DNA of 64,000 bases from Mycobacterium shigaense (GCF_002356315.1 NZ_AP018164.1:124001-188000), one strand, 5' to 3'. Numbered from the stretch's first letter, positions 1 through 9,261 are shown. Made by a program: numbers and translations. Notes: generated by a model from the letters alone, not told the origin.

Positions 1-1703
1 ACTACGGGATGATGCTCGCCGGCGCGAAAGTCAGTTACCTGGAAGCGTATCCGCTGAACGACTACTCGATGTACGGCGCGGTGCCGCTGCGGGAGATCAA
101 GTCGAAGTTGTTGGCGCTCAAGCGCGCCGGCAAGCTCGACCGGGTAAAGATGATGTCGCTGACGAACTGTACGTTCGACGGCATCGTCTACGACGTACAG
201 CGGGTCATGGAGGAATGCCTCGCACTCAAGCCCGATCTGGTGTTCTTGTGGGACGAGGCATGGTTCGCTTTCGCGCGGTTCCACCCGGTTTACCGCAATC
301 GGACAGCCATGGCGGCAGCGGCGACGTTGCGGGACCGGTTAGGCGATCCGGATTACAAACGTCGCTACTCCCAGCAGCTGGCGGCCCACGGTCCGCTCGA
401 CGAGGCAACCGACGACGAGCTGCTGCAGCGGCGCCTGCTCCCCGACCCGGCGCGAGCCCGGGTACGGGTGTACGCCACGCAGTCGACGCACAAGACCTTG
501 ACCGCGCTGCGCCAGGGGTCGATGATCCACGTCTTCGATCAGGACTTCGATCAAAAGGTCGCCGAGCCGTTCCACGAGGCGTACATGGCGCACACCTCGA
601 CGTCGCCCAACTACCAGATCCTCGCCTCGCTGGATCTGGGCCGCCGCCAGGTCGCGTTGGAAGGTGTCGAGTTGGTGCAGCGGCAGATTGAGAACGCGAT
701 GCAGCTGCGCGATGCGATCGACAATCATCCGCTGCTCAGCAGGTACGTGCGCTGCCTGCGGACGTCGGATCTGATCCCGGAGAATTTCCGGCCGTCAGCC
801 ATCGACCAGCCGCTGCGCTCGGGGCTGCGGAACATGATGGCAGCCTGGGAGCACGACGAATTCGTGCTCGACCCGTCGCGCATTACCCTGTACATCGGCA
901 ACACCGGCTACGACGGCGACACTTTCAAGCGCCAACAGCTGATGGACCGGTATGGAATTCAGATCAACAAGACGTCGCGCAACAGCGTGTTGTTCATGAC
1001 CAACATCGGCACCACGCGCAGCTCGGTCGCCTTCCTGGTCGAAGTTCTGGTCAGCATCGCCCATGAGCTCGACCAGAACATCTCCGAGATGAGTCGCGGT
1101 GAGCGTGAGTATTTCGAGCGCGCTGTGCACCGGTTGACCAAGCAACCCGTGCCGCTGCCCGACTTCAGCGGCTTCCACCCGGCATTCTTGGACCACAGCG
1201 GGTCCAAGCCGACACCCGAAGGAGACGTCCGGCCGGCGTTCTACCTGTCCTACGATGACGCCAACTGCGAATATCTCACCGGCGAGCAGATCGACGAAAA
1301 GCTGGACGTCGGAATCGACATCGTTTCAGCCACTTTCGTGACGCCGTACCCGCCGGGCTTCCCCGTTCTGGTGCCGGGGCAGGTGGTCAGTCGCGAAATC
1401 CTGCAATTCATGCGCGATCTCGACACCCCCGAGATCCACGGCTACCTGCCGAACTTCGGCTACCGTCTCTACACCGAGAAGGCCATCGAAATCGTCACGG
1501 AATCAGCGGGGGTGGTTCTCAACGGCCATCGCCCCGGAGCGCTGCCGACATCGGAGAAGGCGTCCAAAAAGAAACCGACGAAACGCAGCGGCGGCGACGG
1601 CAATCGCAATCTCCCTGAGGTCGGCCACGACGAGTTGCTCGACCAGCAGCATCCCGGTGACGCGGTGACGGTGCCGCCGCCGATCAGCAATCCCACCGCA
1701 TAG
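1..1703 (+). CDS. Orn/Lys/Arg-type PLP decarboxylase, 5' end outside window
   Basis: Fold type I PLP-dependent amino acid decarboxylase; it resembles the long mycobacterial decarboxylase Rv2531c. The reading frame is open from the first bases, so the N-terminal part (wing and start of the PLP domain) is missing and about 566 residues remain. The PLP lysine lies in the motif STHKTLTALRQGSMIH, about 165 residues into the visible part. The C-terminal domain has the typical PYPPGFPVLVPGQ and ILQFMRDL segments. After TEKAIEIV there is a tail of about 70 residues that is Lys- and Pro-rich and unlike the fold. This tail lies antisense to an MFS gene remnant, so it may be a later extension produced by loss of the original stop. 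Substrate (ornithine, lysine or arginine) cannot be told. Confidence 0.88.
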   Translation, partial: YGMMLAGAKVSYLEAYPLNDYSMYGAVPLREIKSKLLALKRAGKLDRVKMMSLTNCTFDGIVYDVQRVMEECLALKPDLVFLWDEAWFAFARFHPVYRNRTAMAAAATLRDRLGDPDYKRRYSQQLAAHGPLDEATDDELLQRRLLPDPARARVRVYATQSTHKTLTALRQGSMIHVFDQDFDQKVAEPFHEAYMAHTSTSPNYQILASLDLGRRQVALEGVELVQRQIENAMQLRDAIDNHPLLSRYVRCLRTSDLIPENFRPSAIDQPLRSGLRNMMAAWEHDEFVLDPSRITLYIGNTGYDGDTFKRQQLMDRYGIQINKTSRNSVLFMTNIGTTRSSVAFLVEVLVSIAHELDQNISEMSRGEREYFERAVHRLTKQPVPLPDFSGFHPAFLDHSGSKPTPEGDVRPAFYLSYDDANCEYLTGEQIDEKLDVGIDIVSATFVTPYPPGFPVLVPGQVVSREILQFMRDLDTPEIHGYLPNFGYRLYTEKAIEIVTESAGVVLNGHRPGALPTSEKASKKKPTKRSGGDGNRNLPEVGHDELLDQQHPGDAVTVPPPISNPTA

Positions 1704-1890
1704 CTGTCGAAGACCGCGTCGAGCGTGCTCCTGTCGACATGCTGGCGGTCGCTCAGCGCCGGGATCAGCCCGGCGAAATGATTGGCGGCCCCACCCGTCG
1801 CCAGCAACAAGGCCAGCAGCCCGGCGAACAGAAACCCGGCGGCATCGAAACCGCCGCGCTCGACCCGCTCGTCGGCCGTGACGACACCCT
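1640..1890 (-). pseudogene. Remnant of an MFS transporter N-terminus
   Basis: The minus strand encodes a stretch typical of the first MFS helix and the loop to helix 2: AGFLFAGLLALLLATGGAANH, read on through FAGLIPALSDRQHVDR and STLDAVFDSYAVGLLIGGG. It has no good upstream start. Just after GLLIGGG (near position 1660) the frame is lost, and a VTGMLLVEQ-like segment continues in another frame. No further helices can be read in any frame. What remains is a fragment of about 75 codons of a roughly 400-residue transporter, overlapping the tail of the decarboxylase on the other strand. Confidence 0.6.
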
Positions 1891-2206
1891 ATCGCGCGAC
1901 CGCAACCTTCGACGAAGACACGGACCTCCCCATTAAGGCGTCTTTGGACAGTCGACCGAACGACGACGCCGCCCCGGGAGTTATTCCCGTCGATTCGGAT
2001 GCAAACCACTGTTGTCAAAGGCGAAGCGCTGTTGACGCGCGGCCCATTGCGGGTCCAGGCCCACCGACGGATTCCGCCACGGCGTGCATGAGATCCTGCT
2101 CGGCGTAAGAAGATAACGCGCTCACGACATGCTCGGCGCGGCACCGGTTGGAATCACGGACAATCCAAACCTGGCACCCGACGAGGACGGTTCCTAGGCT
2201 ACTGCG
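1704..2206. other. Intergenic region with decayed MFS sequence, otherwise empty
   Basis: About 500 bases lie between the decarboxylase stop and the ABC transporter start. The first part (to about 1890) holds the MFS remnant. From about 1890 to 2206 no coding pattern with matching family motifs was seen on either strand. The promoter of the ssu-type operon is expected near the 3' end, but no clear -35/-10 pair stands out. Confidence 0.5.
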
Positions 2207-3031
2207 GTGACCTCGACAGGCGCGGCTCCCGCGCGGGTGTCTCTCCGGGGCGTCAATCGCACGTTCGGCAGCCACACCGTGCTCCACGAGGTCGATGTCG
2301 AGATAGAACCCGGCGAGGTGGTGGCGCTGCTCGGCTCCTCCGGCAGCGGCAAGTCCACTCTGCTGCGGCTCATCGCGGGTCTGGACCAGCCGAGCGACGG
2401 GTGGATCGAGATCGACGGCGACGGAGTCCGCGGAATCGACCCGCGGTGCGCCGTGGTATTCCAGGAACCGCGGCTGCTGCCATGGCGAACGCTGGCAGGC
2501 AACGTCGAATACGGGCTGCCACCGGGCACACAGCGAGCGAAAGGCACTGACGCAGTCCAGCATTGGCTCGACATCGTCGGGCTAGGCGACTTCGGCTCGC
2601 ACTACCCGCGCCAGGTCTCCGGCGGTATGGCGCAGCGCGCGGGACTGGCTCGCGCGCTCGCACGGCGCCCAGGGGTGCTGCTGCTCGACGAGCCGCTCGC
2701 CGCACTCGACGCCCTGACCCGGCTGCGCATGCAGGATCTGCTCGACGAGGTCCAGCAAGAGACTGGCACCACAACAGTTTTGGTGACGCACGATGTCGAC
2801 GAGGCCGTGATCCTGGCCGACCGAGTGCTGATCCTGCGGGCCTCGGACGGGGCAGCCACCGGCGGTGCCCGTATCGCCGCGACATCCGACATCGCGATTC
2901 CCAAGCCACGCGATCGCGCGGACCCGCGCATCGCGGCATTGCGTGACCAATTGCTGGACGAACTCGGCGTTCCCCGACGCAGCAGTGACAGCCTGCGCAA
3001 CGCTGTCAAGGAGGATACGAACGTATCGTGA
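2207..3031 (+). CDS. ssuB: ABC transporter ATPase, sulfonate/nitrate/taurine type
   Basis: 274-residue ATPase that would power uptake of alkanesulfonates or a related organosulfur compound. All motifs are intact: Walker A GSSGSGKST (43-51), Q-loop FQEP (Q86), signature VSGGM (137-141), Walker B VLLLDEP (157-163) and H-loop LVTHD (H195). The LLPWRTLAGNV segment after the Q-loop is typical of the SsuB/TauB/NrtD group. The start is GTG. The stop overlaps the GTG of the next gene (GTGA), so the genes are translationally coupled. The substrate class is inferred from the solute-binding protein and the many sulfur monooxygenases nearby; nitrate or a thiamine precursor is less likely. Confidence 0.88.
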   Translation: MTSTGAAPARVSLRGVNRTFGSHTVLHEVDVEIEPGEVVALLGSSGSGKSTLLRLIAGLDQPSDGWIEIDGDGVRGIDPRCAVVFQEPRLLPWRTLAGNVEYGLPPGTQRAKGTDAVQHWLDIVGLGDFGSHYPRQVSGGMAQRAGLARALARRPGVLLLDEPLAALDALTRLRMQDLLDEVQQETGTTTVLVTHDVDEAVILADRVLILRASDGAATGGARIAATSDIAIPKPRDRADPRIAALRDQLLDELGVPRRSSDSLRNAVKEDTNVS

Positions 3032-3993
3032 AAAGTCGTTATTTGGACCCGATTTCGGTGCTCGCTGCCCTGTTCATGGTGTCCGGCTGCGGCTCGAGTG
3101 GCGGGACAGCGGCGTCGAAAGACATTCATCTGGATTACGCCTACTACAATCCGCTGAGCCTGGTGATCCGCGATCAGCACCTGCTCGAGAAACAGGGCTA
3201 CAACGTCACCTGGGTGCTTTCGCAAGGCAGCAACAAGGCCAACGAAGGCCTCCGTTCGAAGGCCCTGGACTTCGGCTCCACCGCCGGTTCCGCCGCGTTG
3301 CTGGCGCGGGCCAATGGGACCCAGATCAAGACCATCGATGTGTATGCCAGATCGGAATGGACCGCCCTGGTCGTCGCCAAGAACTCGCCGATCAACTCAG
3401 TTACCGACCTCAAGGGCAAGAAGGTCGCCGTCACCAAGGGGACGGACCCCTACTTCTTCTTGTTGCAATCGCTTGCGGCAGCTGGCCTTTCGCCCGCCGA
3501 CATTGAGATCGTCAATTTACAGCACGCGGACGGCAAGACCGCCCTCGAGCGCGGCGATGTCGACGCGTGGTCCGGACTGGACCCGTTCATGGCGGAGACG
3601 ATTCAGCAACAAGGCTCCCGGATCGTCTACCGCAACCCGGACTTCAATTCCGGCGGTGTATTGGACGTTAGCGAGGACTTCATCGCCAGCCACCCCGATA
3701 CCGTCCAGTTAGTGGTCAACACCTACGAGGAGGCCCGGAAGTGGGCGAAGACGCACCCCGACCAGCTGGCGGCATTGCTGGCCTCGCAAGCGAAGGTGAC
3801 GCTGAGCGTGGCGCAAGAAGAATTGCAGCGAACGGCGTTGGACATCGACCCGGTGCCGGCGGATTGGCTGCACCAGGTGCTGACCCGGGTCGAGCCGCTG
3901 GCCGTGGCCGACGGCGATATCAAATCCGACGAGGCCGGCCGCAGCGCACTGAACACGCTGTTCGAGCCGAAATACGCCCAGCAAGCTCACTGA
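3028..3993 (+). CDS. ssuA: Substrate-binding lipoprotein of SsuA type
   Basis: 321-residue periplasmic-type solute-binding protein. The N-terminus has a basic start, a short hydrophobic run and the lipobox MVSGC, with C21 as the lipid-anchored cysteine. The mature part carries the NMT1/SsuA-like pattern: DYAYYNPLSLVIRDQHLLE near the start, the DFGSTAGSAALLARANG ligand loop, DLKGKKVAVTKGT and RGDVDAWSGLDPF. It starts four bases inside ssuB. Binding of aliphatic sulfonates is inferred from family and neighbours. Confidence 0.87.
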   Translation: MKSRYLDPISVLAALFMVSGCGSSGGTAASKDIHLDYAYYNPLSLVIRDQHLLEKQGYNVTWVLSQGSNKANEGLRSKALDFGSTAGSAALLARANGTQIKTIDVYARSEWTALVVAKNSPINSVTDLKGKKVAVTKGTDPYFFLLQSLAAAGLSPADIEIVNLQHADGKTALERGDVDAWSGLDPFMAETIQQQGSRIVYRNPDFNSGGVLDVSEDFIASHPDTVQLVVNTYEEARKWAKTHPDQLAALLASQAKVTLSVAQEELQRTALDIDPVPADWLHQVLTRVEPLAVADGDIKSDEAGRSALNTLFEPKYAQQAH

Positions 3994-4766
3994 CGTCGCG
4001 GCTGGGGCCGCCGGCCAAGTGGCGGGCGGCGCTGATCGGGCTGATCGTCCCGGTGCTGCTGCTGGTGGTCTGGCAGCTTGCCACGGCCGTGACCGGATAC
4101 TTCTCGCCCAGCCAGTTCCCTCCTCCGCTCGACGTGGTGACGGCCCTGGGCGGGCTGCTGCGGCAGGGCGACCTGTGGACGCACCTGGAGGCCAGCGGCT
4201 CGCGGGTGCTGATCGGCTACCTGGCGGGCGCGGCGGCCGCGCTCGCGCTGGGTTCGCTTGTCGGGCTGTCGGCGTTCGTGCGAAAACTGCTGGCGCCGAC
4301 CGTCGCCGCCTTCCGCACCGTGCCGTCCCTGGCCTGGGCCCCGTTGCTGCTCTTGTGGTTTGGCATCGACGAAACCCCGAAGATCCTCATGGTCGCGATC
4401 GGTGCGTTCTTTCCGATCTACACGACGACGGCGTCGGCGCTCTCCCACGTCGACCCGCAACTTTTGGAGGTGGGACGGGCCTACGGTCGGCACGGCGCCG
4501 CACTGCTGACGACGGTGATGCTGCCCGCCGCGGCGCCGGAATTGGTGAACGGGTTGCGGCTGGGACTGGCGAATGCGTGGCTGTTCGTCGTCGCCGCCGA
4601 GCTCATCGCGTCGTCGAAGGGCCTCGGGTTTCTTCTGATCGATAGCCAGAACACGGGCCGCACCGACGTGATGCTGCTCGCGATCGTGTTGCTGGCCGGA
4701 CTCGGCAAACTCAGCGACGCGCTGTTAGGCGCGATCGAGGACCGGATGGTGCGGCGGCGTCGGTAG
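3990..4766 (+). CDS. ssuC: ABC transporter permease, SsuC type, apparent CTG start
   Basis: Inner-membrane permease of about 258 residues with the BPD_transp_1 fold and about six helices. The EAA loop is LLEVGRAYGRHGAALLTTVM, followed by LPAAAPELVNGLRLG. The family begins about 12 residues before the first helix, which points to 3990. No ATG, GTG or TTG occurs in frame near there. A CTG overlaps the ssuA stop as CTGA, just where ATGA would be expected, and gives the natural N-terminus (M)TSRLGPPAKWRAAL. A start further upstream would add some 80 residues antisense-like in composition inside ssuA. Either CTG is used or a former ATG has mutated. Confidence 0.83.
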   Translation: MTSRLGPPAKWRAALIGLIVPVLLLVVWQLATAVTGYFSPSQFPPPLDVVTALGGLLRQGDLWTHLEASGSRVLIGYLAGAAAALALGSLVGLSAFVRKLLAPTVAAFRTVPSLAWAPLLLLWFGIDETPKILMVAIGAFFPIYTTTASALSHVDPQLLEVGRAYGRHGAALLTTVMLPAAAPELVNGLRLGLANAWLFVVAAELIASSKGLGFLLIDSQNTGRTDVMLLAIVLLAGLGKLSDALLGAIEDRMVRRRR

Positions 4767-5120
4767 TCACGGGCGCCGAGTGCTCACGATATCGATGGCG
4801 ATAACCAGCTGCCACAGGATAATTGAGTACACGCTGCCGCGTTCCCATGCCCCGTCGGGCAGCAGCTCGGCCCGGGCTGTCCGCGCGTTGATTGTCAGCA
4901 TGATCAGGCACAGCACGCCGAAGGTCGCGACGAGGATGCAGATGCGGCGATACCAATGCCGAGCCGCGTAGCCGTAGGTGGGCCCGGCACTTGCGGCCAC
5001 GGCGGACTCGAGGACCAGGTACCCGACGGCTGCGAGGATCCAGAGCACGGCTCCACGCGTGGCAGCCAAGGTGGTTGCCTCCCGCGGCGCCGGCCCTCGC
5101 TGCGATTTCAGGCGCGACAC
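4767..5120 (-). CDS. Small membrane protein of unknown function
   Basis: 117 residues from a GTG start at 5120. Three hydrophobic segments are visible: about 24-45 (VLWILAAVGYLVLESAVAAS), 60-78 (ICILVATFGVLCLIMLTIN) and 97-112 (YSIILWQLVIAIDIV). No known family was recognised. It is convergent with the permease, 0 bases apart, and divergent from the next lipoprotein hydrolase. The longer open frame upstream of 5120 reads as non-coding. Confidence 0.6.
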   Translation of the reverse strand: MSRLKSQRGPAPREATTLAATRGAVLWILAAVGYLVLESAVAASAGPTYGYAARHWYRRICILVATFGVLCLIMLTINARTARAELLPDGAWERGSVYSIILWQLVIAIDIVSTRRP

Positions 5121-5169
5121 GTGATGCGCGCAGCTAGCTAGCCCATGCGCGGCCCCGCACAATGACCGG

Positions 5170-6129
5170 ATGCGGATAGTCGGTAGATTTCGGGCTCGGC
5201 CGTCGGCGACGGCCAGCAGCGCCGCCCGTCGGTTCCTGTCGATCACCGCTGCGCTGCTCGCGCTGGCGGGGTGCGGCCAGCACAGCCGCGCGGGATCGGG
5301 CTCATCGGGCGACTTTCGCGGCCCGATCGCGATCGGCAACGGACGCCATCTGTATCTCGAATGTCGCGGAAAGGGCGGCCCCACCGTCATTCTGGAGTCG
5401 GGATATCACAACTCGTCAGATCTGTGGAATCAGGCCGACGTTACCGCGCCGGCCGTGGGCCCCGCCGTGGTGTCCGCCTTGGCCGGCTCACATCGTGTTT
5501 GTGCCTACGACCGGCCTGGCACCCTGCGTGCTTCCGACCCGCTCACCATCACCGACCGCAGCTCGCCGGTGGCAATGCCACGTACCGCGGCTGACGTCGT
5601 CAGCGACCTGCATGCGCTGCTCGCCGCGGCGCATCTTCCGGGTCCATATCTGTTGGTCGGGCACTCGCTGGGCGGTCTGTTCGCCCGGTTGTACGCCCAG
5701 ACCTACCCCGACCAGGTGTGCGGGGCGGTCTTCGTCGACGCCTTCGCCGCAGAGATACCCAGCGCCTTGGGACCCGATTGGCCCGCCTATCGCCAGCAAC
5801 TGGACGGGCCTCCGCCGCAGTTCGCCGATGCGCCCGCGTTCGAGGAGATCGACATCGACAAAAGCGTCGCGCAGGTCGGCACCGCCGCCTTCCCGGCGGT
5901 CCCCATCGCCGTACTGGCCAGGACCGAGCCGTTCCTGATTCCCCCGACTGCCACCGCAGAGCAGGGCGAGAAGCTGGAGCGGGCATGGGCAGACGGCGCC
6001 TCGGCTCTTGCCGCGCTGCGGCCGCAGACGCCGCGCATCGTCGCGACGTCCAGCGATCACTTCATCCAGATCCACCAGCCGGACCTGGTGGCGGCTGCCG
6101 TCGGTCTGGTGTCGGCCAGGTCCCGCTGA
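5170..6129 (+). CDS. Alpha/beta hydrolase lipoprotein
   Basis: 319-residue secreted hydrolase. The signal ends with the lipobox LALAGC (C35), so it should be anchored outside the membrane. The catalytic elbow is GHSLGG with S166. The oxyanion region ILESGYH follows the first strands, and the terminal SDHFIQIHQP holds the likely catalytic His. The substrate is unknown; esterase or lipase activity is the family default. It is convergent with the dehydrogenase that follows, with one base between the stops. Confidence 0.8.
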   Translation: MRIVGRFRARPSATASSAARRFLSITAALLALAGCGQHSRAGSGSSGDFRGPIAIGNGRHLYLECRGKGGPTVILESGYHNSSDLWNQADVTAPAVGPAVVSALAGSHRVCAYDRPGTLRASDPLTITDRSSPVAMPRTAADVVSDLHALLAAAHLPGPYLLVGHSLGGLFARLYAQTYPDQVCGAVFVDAFAAEIPSALGPDWPAYRQQLDGPPPQFADAPAFEEIDIDKSVAQVGTAAFPAVPIAVLARTEPFLIPPTATAEQGEKLERAWADGASALAALRPQTPRIVATSSDHFIQIHQPDLVAAAVGLVSARSR

Positions 6130-6130
6130 C

Positions 6131-7099
6131 TCACCTGCGTGGGTGCAGCACTGGTGTCACCAGCTGACCGGTGTTCAGATACGTGTCGAGGTTTTGAATC
6201 GCCAACGTCGCCATTGCTCTCCGGGTCCGTCGCGTTGCGCTGCCGATATGCGGGAACAGCACCACGTTGTCCAGATCACGAAGTGCCGCAGGCACATTCG
6301 GCTCGTCGACGTACACGTCCAGCCCGGCTCCGCCGAGCCGCCCGCCCTGGAGCAGGTCCACCAGCGCGTCCTGGTCGATGACGCTGCCGCGCGCGATGTT
6401 GATCACATACCCCGCGGGGCCCAGCGCCTCGAGGACGGCGCGGTCGACGAGATTGCGGGCCTTCGGGTCACCCGTGGTGGCGACGACGAGAACGTCAACC
6501 GACTCGGCCAGCTCCAGCGGCGACGCCGCATATCGGTACGGCGAGCCGTCGATCCGGTGACGGTTGTGATAGGCGATGGCGCAACCGAATCCGAGCAATC
6601 GAGTTGCGATCGCCGAACCGATCCGGCCCAGGCCCAGGATGCCGACCTGTAGTCCGCTGAGGTCGCGGCCGTAGGGGAACCGTCCCTCGCTCGCCCACCG
6701 GCCCGCCCGCACGTAGCGATCGGCGGCGCCGAAACGGCGCAGCGTCATCAGAATCAGACCGAGTGCGGTATCGGCGACGGTGTCCGACAGCACGTCCGGG
6801 GTGTTGCTCACGGCGATCCCGCGTCGCCGCGCGGCTTCCAGGTCAATCGAATCCACGCCCGCCCCGTAGTTGATGATCGCCTCCAGGTTGGGCAGGGCCG
6901 CGATGGTGTCGGCGTCGATGCCGAGGGGTGGGCCGGAGGTCAGCACCACCCGAATATCGGCGGCATGCTCGGCGAGAAAGGGAGTCCGCGCCGGGCCGCC
7001 GGGGAGCTCGGCGATTTCGTACCGCGCGGCCAGTTCCTCTTCGTAGGTCGGTTCCATCCGGCCGGTGCGCAGCACGTCATCCCTTTTTTCGACCGTCAC
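6131..7099 (-). CDS. D-isomer-specific 2-hydroxyacid dehydrogenase
   Basis: 322 residues from GTG. This is an NAD(P)H-dependent 2-ketoacid/2-hydroxyacid oxidoreductase of the glyoxylate/hydroxypyruvate reductase group. The Rossmann motif GLGRIG is at 156-161. The catalytic triad is complete: R237 in ARGSVID, E266 in DEP, H284 in FPHIGS. Length is normal for the family. A second start at residue 15 (MEPTYEEE) is possible and would remove an unusual 14-residue leader. It is divergent from the next hydrolase. Confidence 0.85.
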   Translation of the reverse strand: MTVEKRDDVLRTGRMEPTYEEELAARYEIAELPGGPARTPFLAEHAADIRVVLTSGPPLGIDADTIAALPNLEAIINYGAGVDSIDLEAARRRGIAVSNTPDVLSDTVADTALGLILMTLRRFGAADRYVRAGRWASEGRFPYGRDLSGLQVGILGLGRIGSAIATRLLGFGCAIAYHNRHRIDGSPYRYAASPLELAESVDVLVVATTGDPKARNLVDRAVLEALGPAGYVINIARGSVIDQDALVDLLQGGRLGGAGLDVYVDEPNVPAALRDLDNVVLFPHIGSATRRTRRAMATLAIQNLDTYLNTGQLVTPVLHPRR

Positions 7100-7134
7100 G
7101 ATGGTTTCGTCTCCCGCCGATGGCCCCCGCTGAT

Positions 7135-8013
7135 ATGCGGCAGAATAACCTCATGGATGCTCCCGGGGCGTGGCAATGGATCGGGCAGTGCGAGACCTTG
7201 CTCAGCCGGCGGGGACACCGCATCGCTTTCCGACGTCGCGGCCACGGGCCGAAAATCCTTCTGCTGCATGGATTTCCTACCTGGTCCTACGACTATGCCG
7301 AGATCGCCGCGGACCTTGCCGCCGACCATGACGTGATCACCCTGGACTTCCTCGGCTATGGCGCCTCGGACAAGCCGAACCCCTACGACTACTCCGTCGC
7401 CGAATCGGCCGATGTGGTCGAGGATTTGGCGGCGCACCTGCAGCTGGAATCGGTCTGCCTGGTCGCCCACGACTATGGGGGCATCGTCGCCCAGGAGCTG
7501 ATCGACCGAGTGCGGGCGGGCGCGCTCGGGTTCCGAATTTCCAGCCTCGTGCTGCTGAACTCGGGCGTCAGCTACAGCGCGTATCGGCCGACCCGGTTGC
7601 AGCGCCTGTTGATCCTGCCGGTGATCGGCAAGCTGGTCGCGGGCCGGATCACTGCCGGCCGGCTGCGAGCGGTGCTGGACGGGGTGCGCGCGTCGCGGCT
7701 CACCGACGCCGAGTTGGACGATCTCTGGTACGGCGTCTCGCTGTGCGACGGGCACAAGCTCGCGCATCTACTCATCCGCTACAACGCCGAGCGCGCGGCG
7801 CATCATCGGCGGTGGGAGCAGGCCCTGGCGCAATGGGACGGTCCGCTGCGGCTGGTGTGGGGACTCGACGACCCGGTGTCGGGCCGCCACGTTCTCGAGG
7901 CGGCCACCGCGACCCTGCCGCGCGCCGGGGTGACCGCGCTCGAGAACGTTGGCCACTACCCGCAATCCGAGGCGCCGCAGGCCGTGGCGGCCGCAATACG
8001 CGCGCACTCCTAG
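7135..8013 (+). CDS. Alpha/beta hydrolase with Asp nucleophile (dehalogenase/epoxide hydrolase type)
   Basis: 292 residues from ATG 7135, or 286 from the second ATG at 7153. HGFPTW forms the oxyanion hole. The nucleophile elbow is AHDYGG with D113 in place of serine, as in haloalkane dehalogenases and epoxide hydrolases. The acid sits in VWGLDDPVS and the His in NVGHYPQSEAP. The halide-binding Trp pair of true dehalogenases cannot be assigned with confidence, so the substrate is open. The stop shares the palindromic CTAG with the stop of the convergent gene. Confidence 0.8.
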   Translation: MRQNNLMDAPGAWQWIGQCETLLSRRGHRIAFRRRGHGPKILLLHGFPTWSYDYAEIAADLAADHDVITLDFLGYGASDKPNPYDYSVAESADVVEDLAAHLQLESVCLVAHDYGGIVAQELIDRVRAGALGFRISSLVLLNSGVSYSAYRPTRLQRLLILPVIGKLVAGRITAGRLRAVLDGVRASRLTDAELDDLWYGVSLCDGHKLAHLLIRYNAERAAHHRRWEQALAQWDGPLRLVWGLDDPVSGRHVLEAATATLPRAGVTALENVGHYPQSEAPQAVAAAIRAHS

Positions 8014-9227
8014 AAGAACGTTCCCGAGTAGGGCGCCTCGGGCACCCCGAACAGCCGGTCGGCCACGGCCAGTATCGCGGGATCGTCGGCCCGCGCCAGG
8101 CCCGCCAGGGCCAGGCTGCGCCAGGTGGTGCCGCCGAGCAGCGCCGCGCCGAGTCCCTCAATCCCGACGTGGATCTGCGCGGGCCGCTTGGTGGCTTCCG
8201 CGCCGTCGGCTGTGATGGCGAATGCCAATGAATTCTGCTGCAGCAGTGGGTCATTGACGGAAATCGTCACGGAGCCTGCACCGGCATAGCGGCGAGATCC
8301 CAGCGCCGCGCCGGCATCGACGACGCGCAGCCACGTTTCGTCGCGGACCGCGGTGACTTTGACGGCCCTCCGGTCGGTCAGGAGCCAGGGCAGCGGATTG
8401 TCGACCGGGAGCATCCAAAACGTCACGCGGTCAATCAAATCCAGCTCGAGGAGGAATCGCACCAGCCCCACCCAGGCGTCGATGGTGGGCGCGAAGAAGT
8501 CCTCGACGACGATGGTGCGTTGGTCGCTGACGAACCATCTCTCGGTGCCGGTGGGGCGATAGCGGACGAAGCCCGACTCGGCTCCAGGCTCCCCGTACAC
8601 CGCGACATACCATGCTCCCGAAGCGGATTCGGTGCGCATCCGGACGCCGTGCCACCACGACGCGGGCCGGGCGATGGTCCCCGGCCGGGACGGGCGATTG
8701 GCGTCGTAGATGCGCGGCAGGGTATCCCACACTTCGGCGACGCCGAGCAGGCGCACCGGACCGCCGACTGTCACGCCGGGACGCAGCGTCGCGCGCGTGG
8801 TGTGCACCTCGACGGTCTGCGCCGAGCTCGCTACGCCGTAGCCGTAACGCTCGTAGATCGTCGCCTCGGAGGCCCGCAGCGTGCCGACGACCTCGCCGCG
8901 TGCGGCGATATCGCGCAACTGGTGACGTATCAGATCGGTGGCGATGCCCCTGCGGGTGAAGGATGGCAGGACCCCGATGTGCGTGACGGCGGCGTGGCCG
9001 ACCGTAGCTCCACCGGGCAGGGTCAGGGTGCTCGTCACGGCATCGGTCGTCCCGACGAGTTGCCCGTCGACGAATGCACCGAGGGTGCGCCCGGGATCCA
9101 ACAAAGCGGTGATCTGGCCGGCCGGCAGATCCGGCAGCGGCGGAAAGCCCACCATCGCGACGCGGAACAGGTTGAGCGCGGCGACGAGGTCGTCCTCGGT
9201 CTCGAGAACGCGGAGCTCAATGGTCAC
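8010..9227 (-). CDS. Eis-family GNAT N-acetyltransferase
   Basis: 405 residues from GTG 9227, close to the 402 of M. tuberculosis Eis; the longer frame to 9281 would add an unlike leader. The family has two GNAT-like folds plus an SCP2-like C-terminal domain. The acetyl-CoA loop is RRGIAT (92-97). Y125 in SEATIYERYGYG matches the general acid of Eis (Tyr126). The protein ends with Phe, as Eis does, whose terminal carboxylate acts as base. It is likely an amine acetyltransferase; the substrate is unknown. It lies 34 bases after the SfnB-like gene on the same strand and may be its operon partner. Confidence 0.82.
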   Translation of the reverse strand: MTIELRVLETEDDLVAALNLFRVAMVGFPPLPDLPAGQITALLDPGRTLGAFVDGQLVGTTDAVTSTLTLPGGATVGHAAVTHIGVLPSFTRRGIATDLIRHQLRDIAARGEVVGTLRASEATIYERYGYGVASSAQTVEVHTTRATLRPGVTVGGPVRLLGVAEVWDTLPRIYDANRPSRPGTIARPASWWHGVRMRTESASGAWYVAVYGEPGAESGFVRYRPTGTERWFVSDQRTIVVEDFFAPTIDAWVGLVRFLLELDLIDRVTFWMLPVDNPLPWLLTDRRAVKVTAVRDETWLRVVDAGAALGSRRYAGAGSVTISVNDPLLQQNSLAFAITADGAEATKRPAQIHVGIEGLGAALLGGTTWRSLALAGLARADDPAILAVADRLFGVPEAPYSGTFF

Positions 9228-9261
9228 CCGAACATCATGTCCTCTTGCCGTGGCCGCCGTT

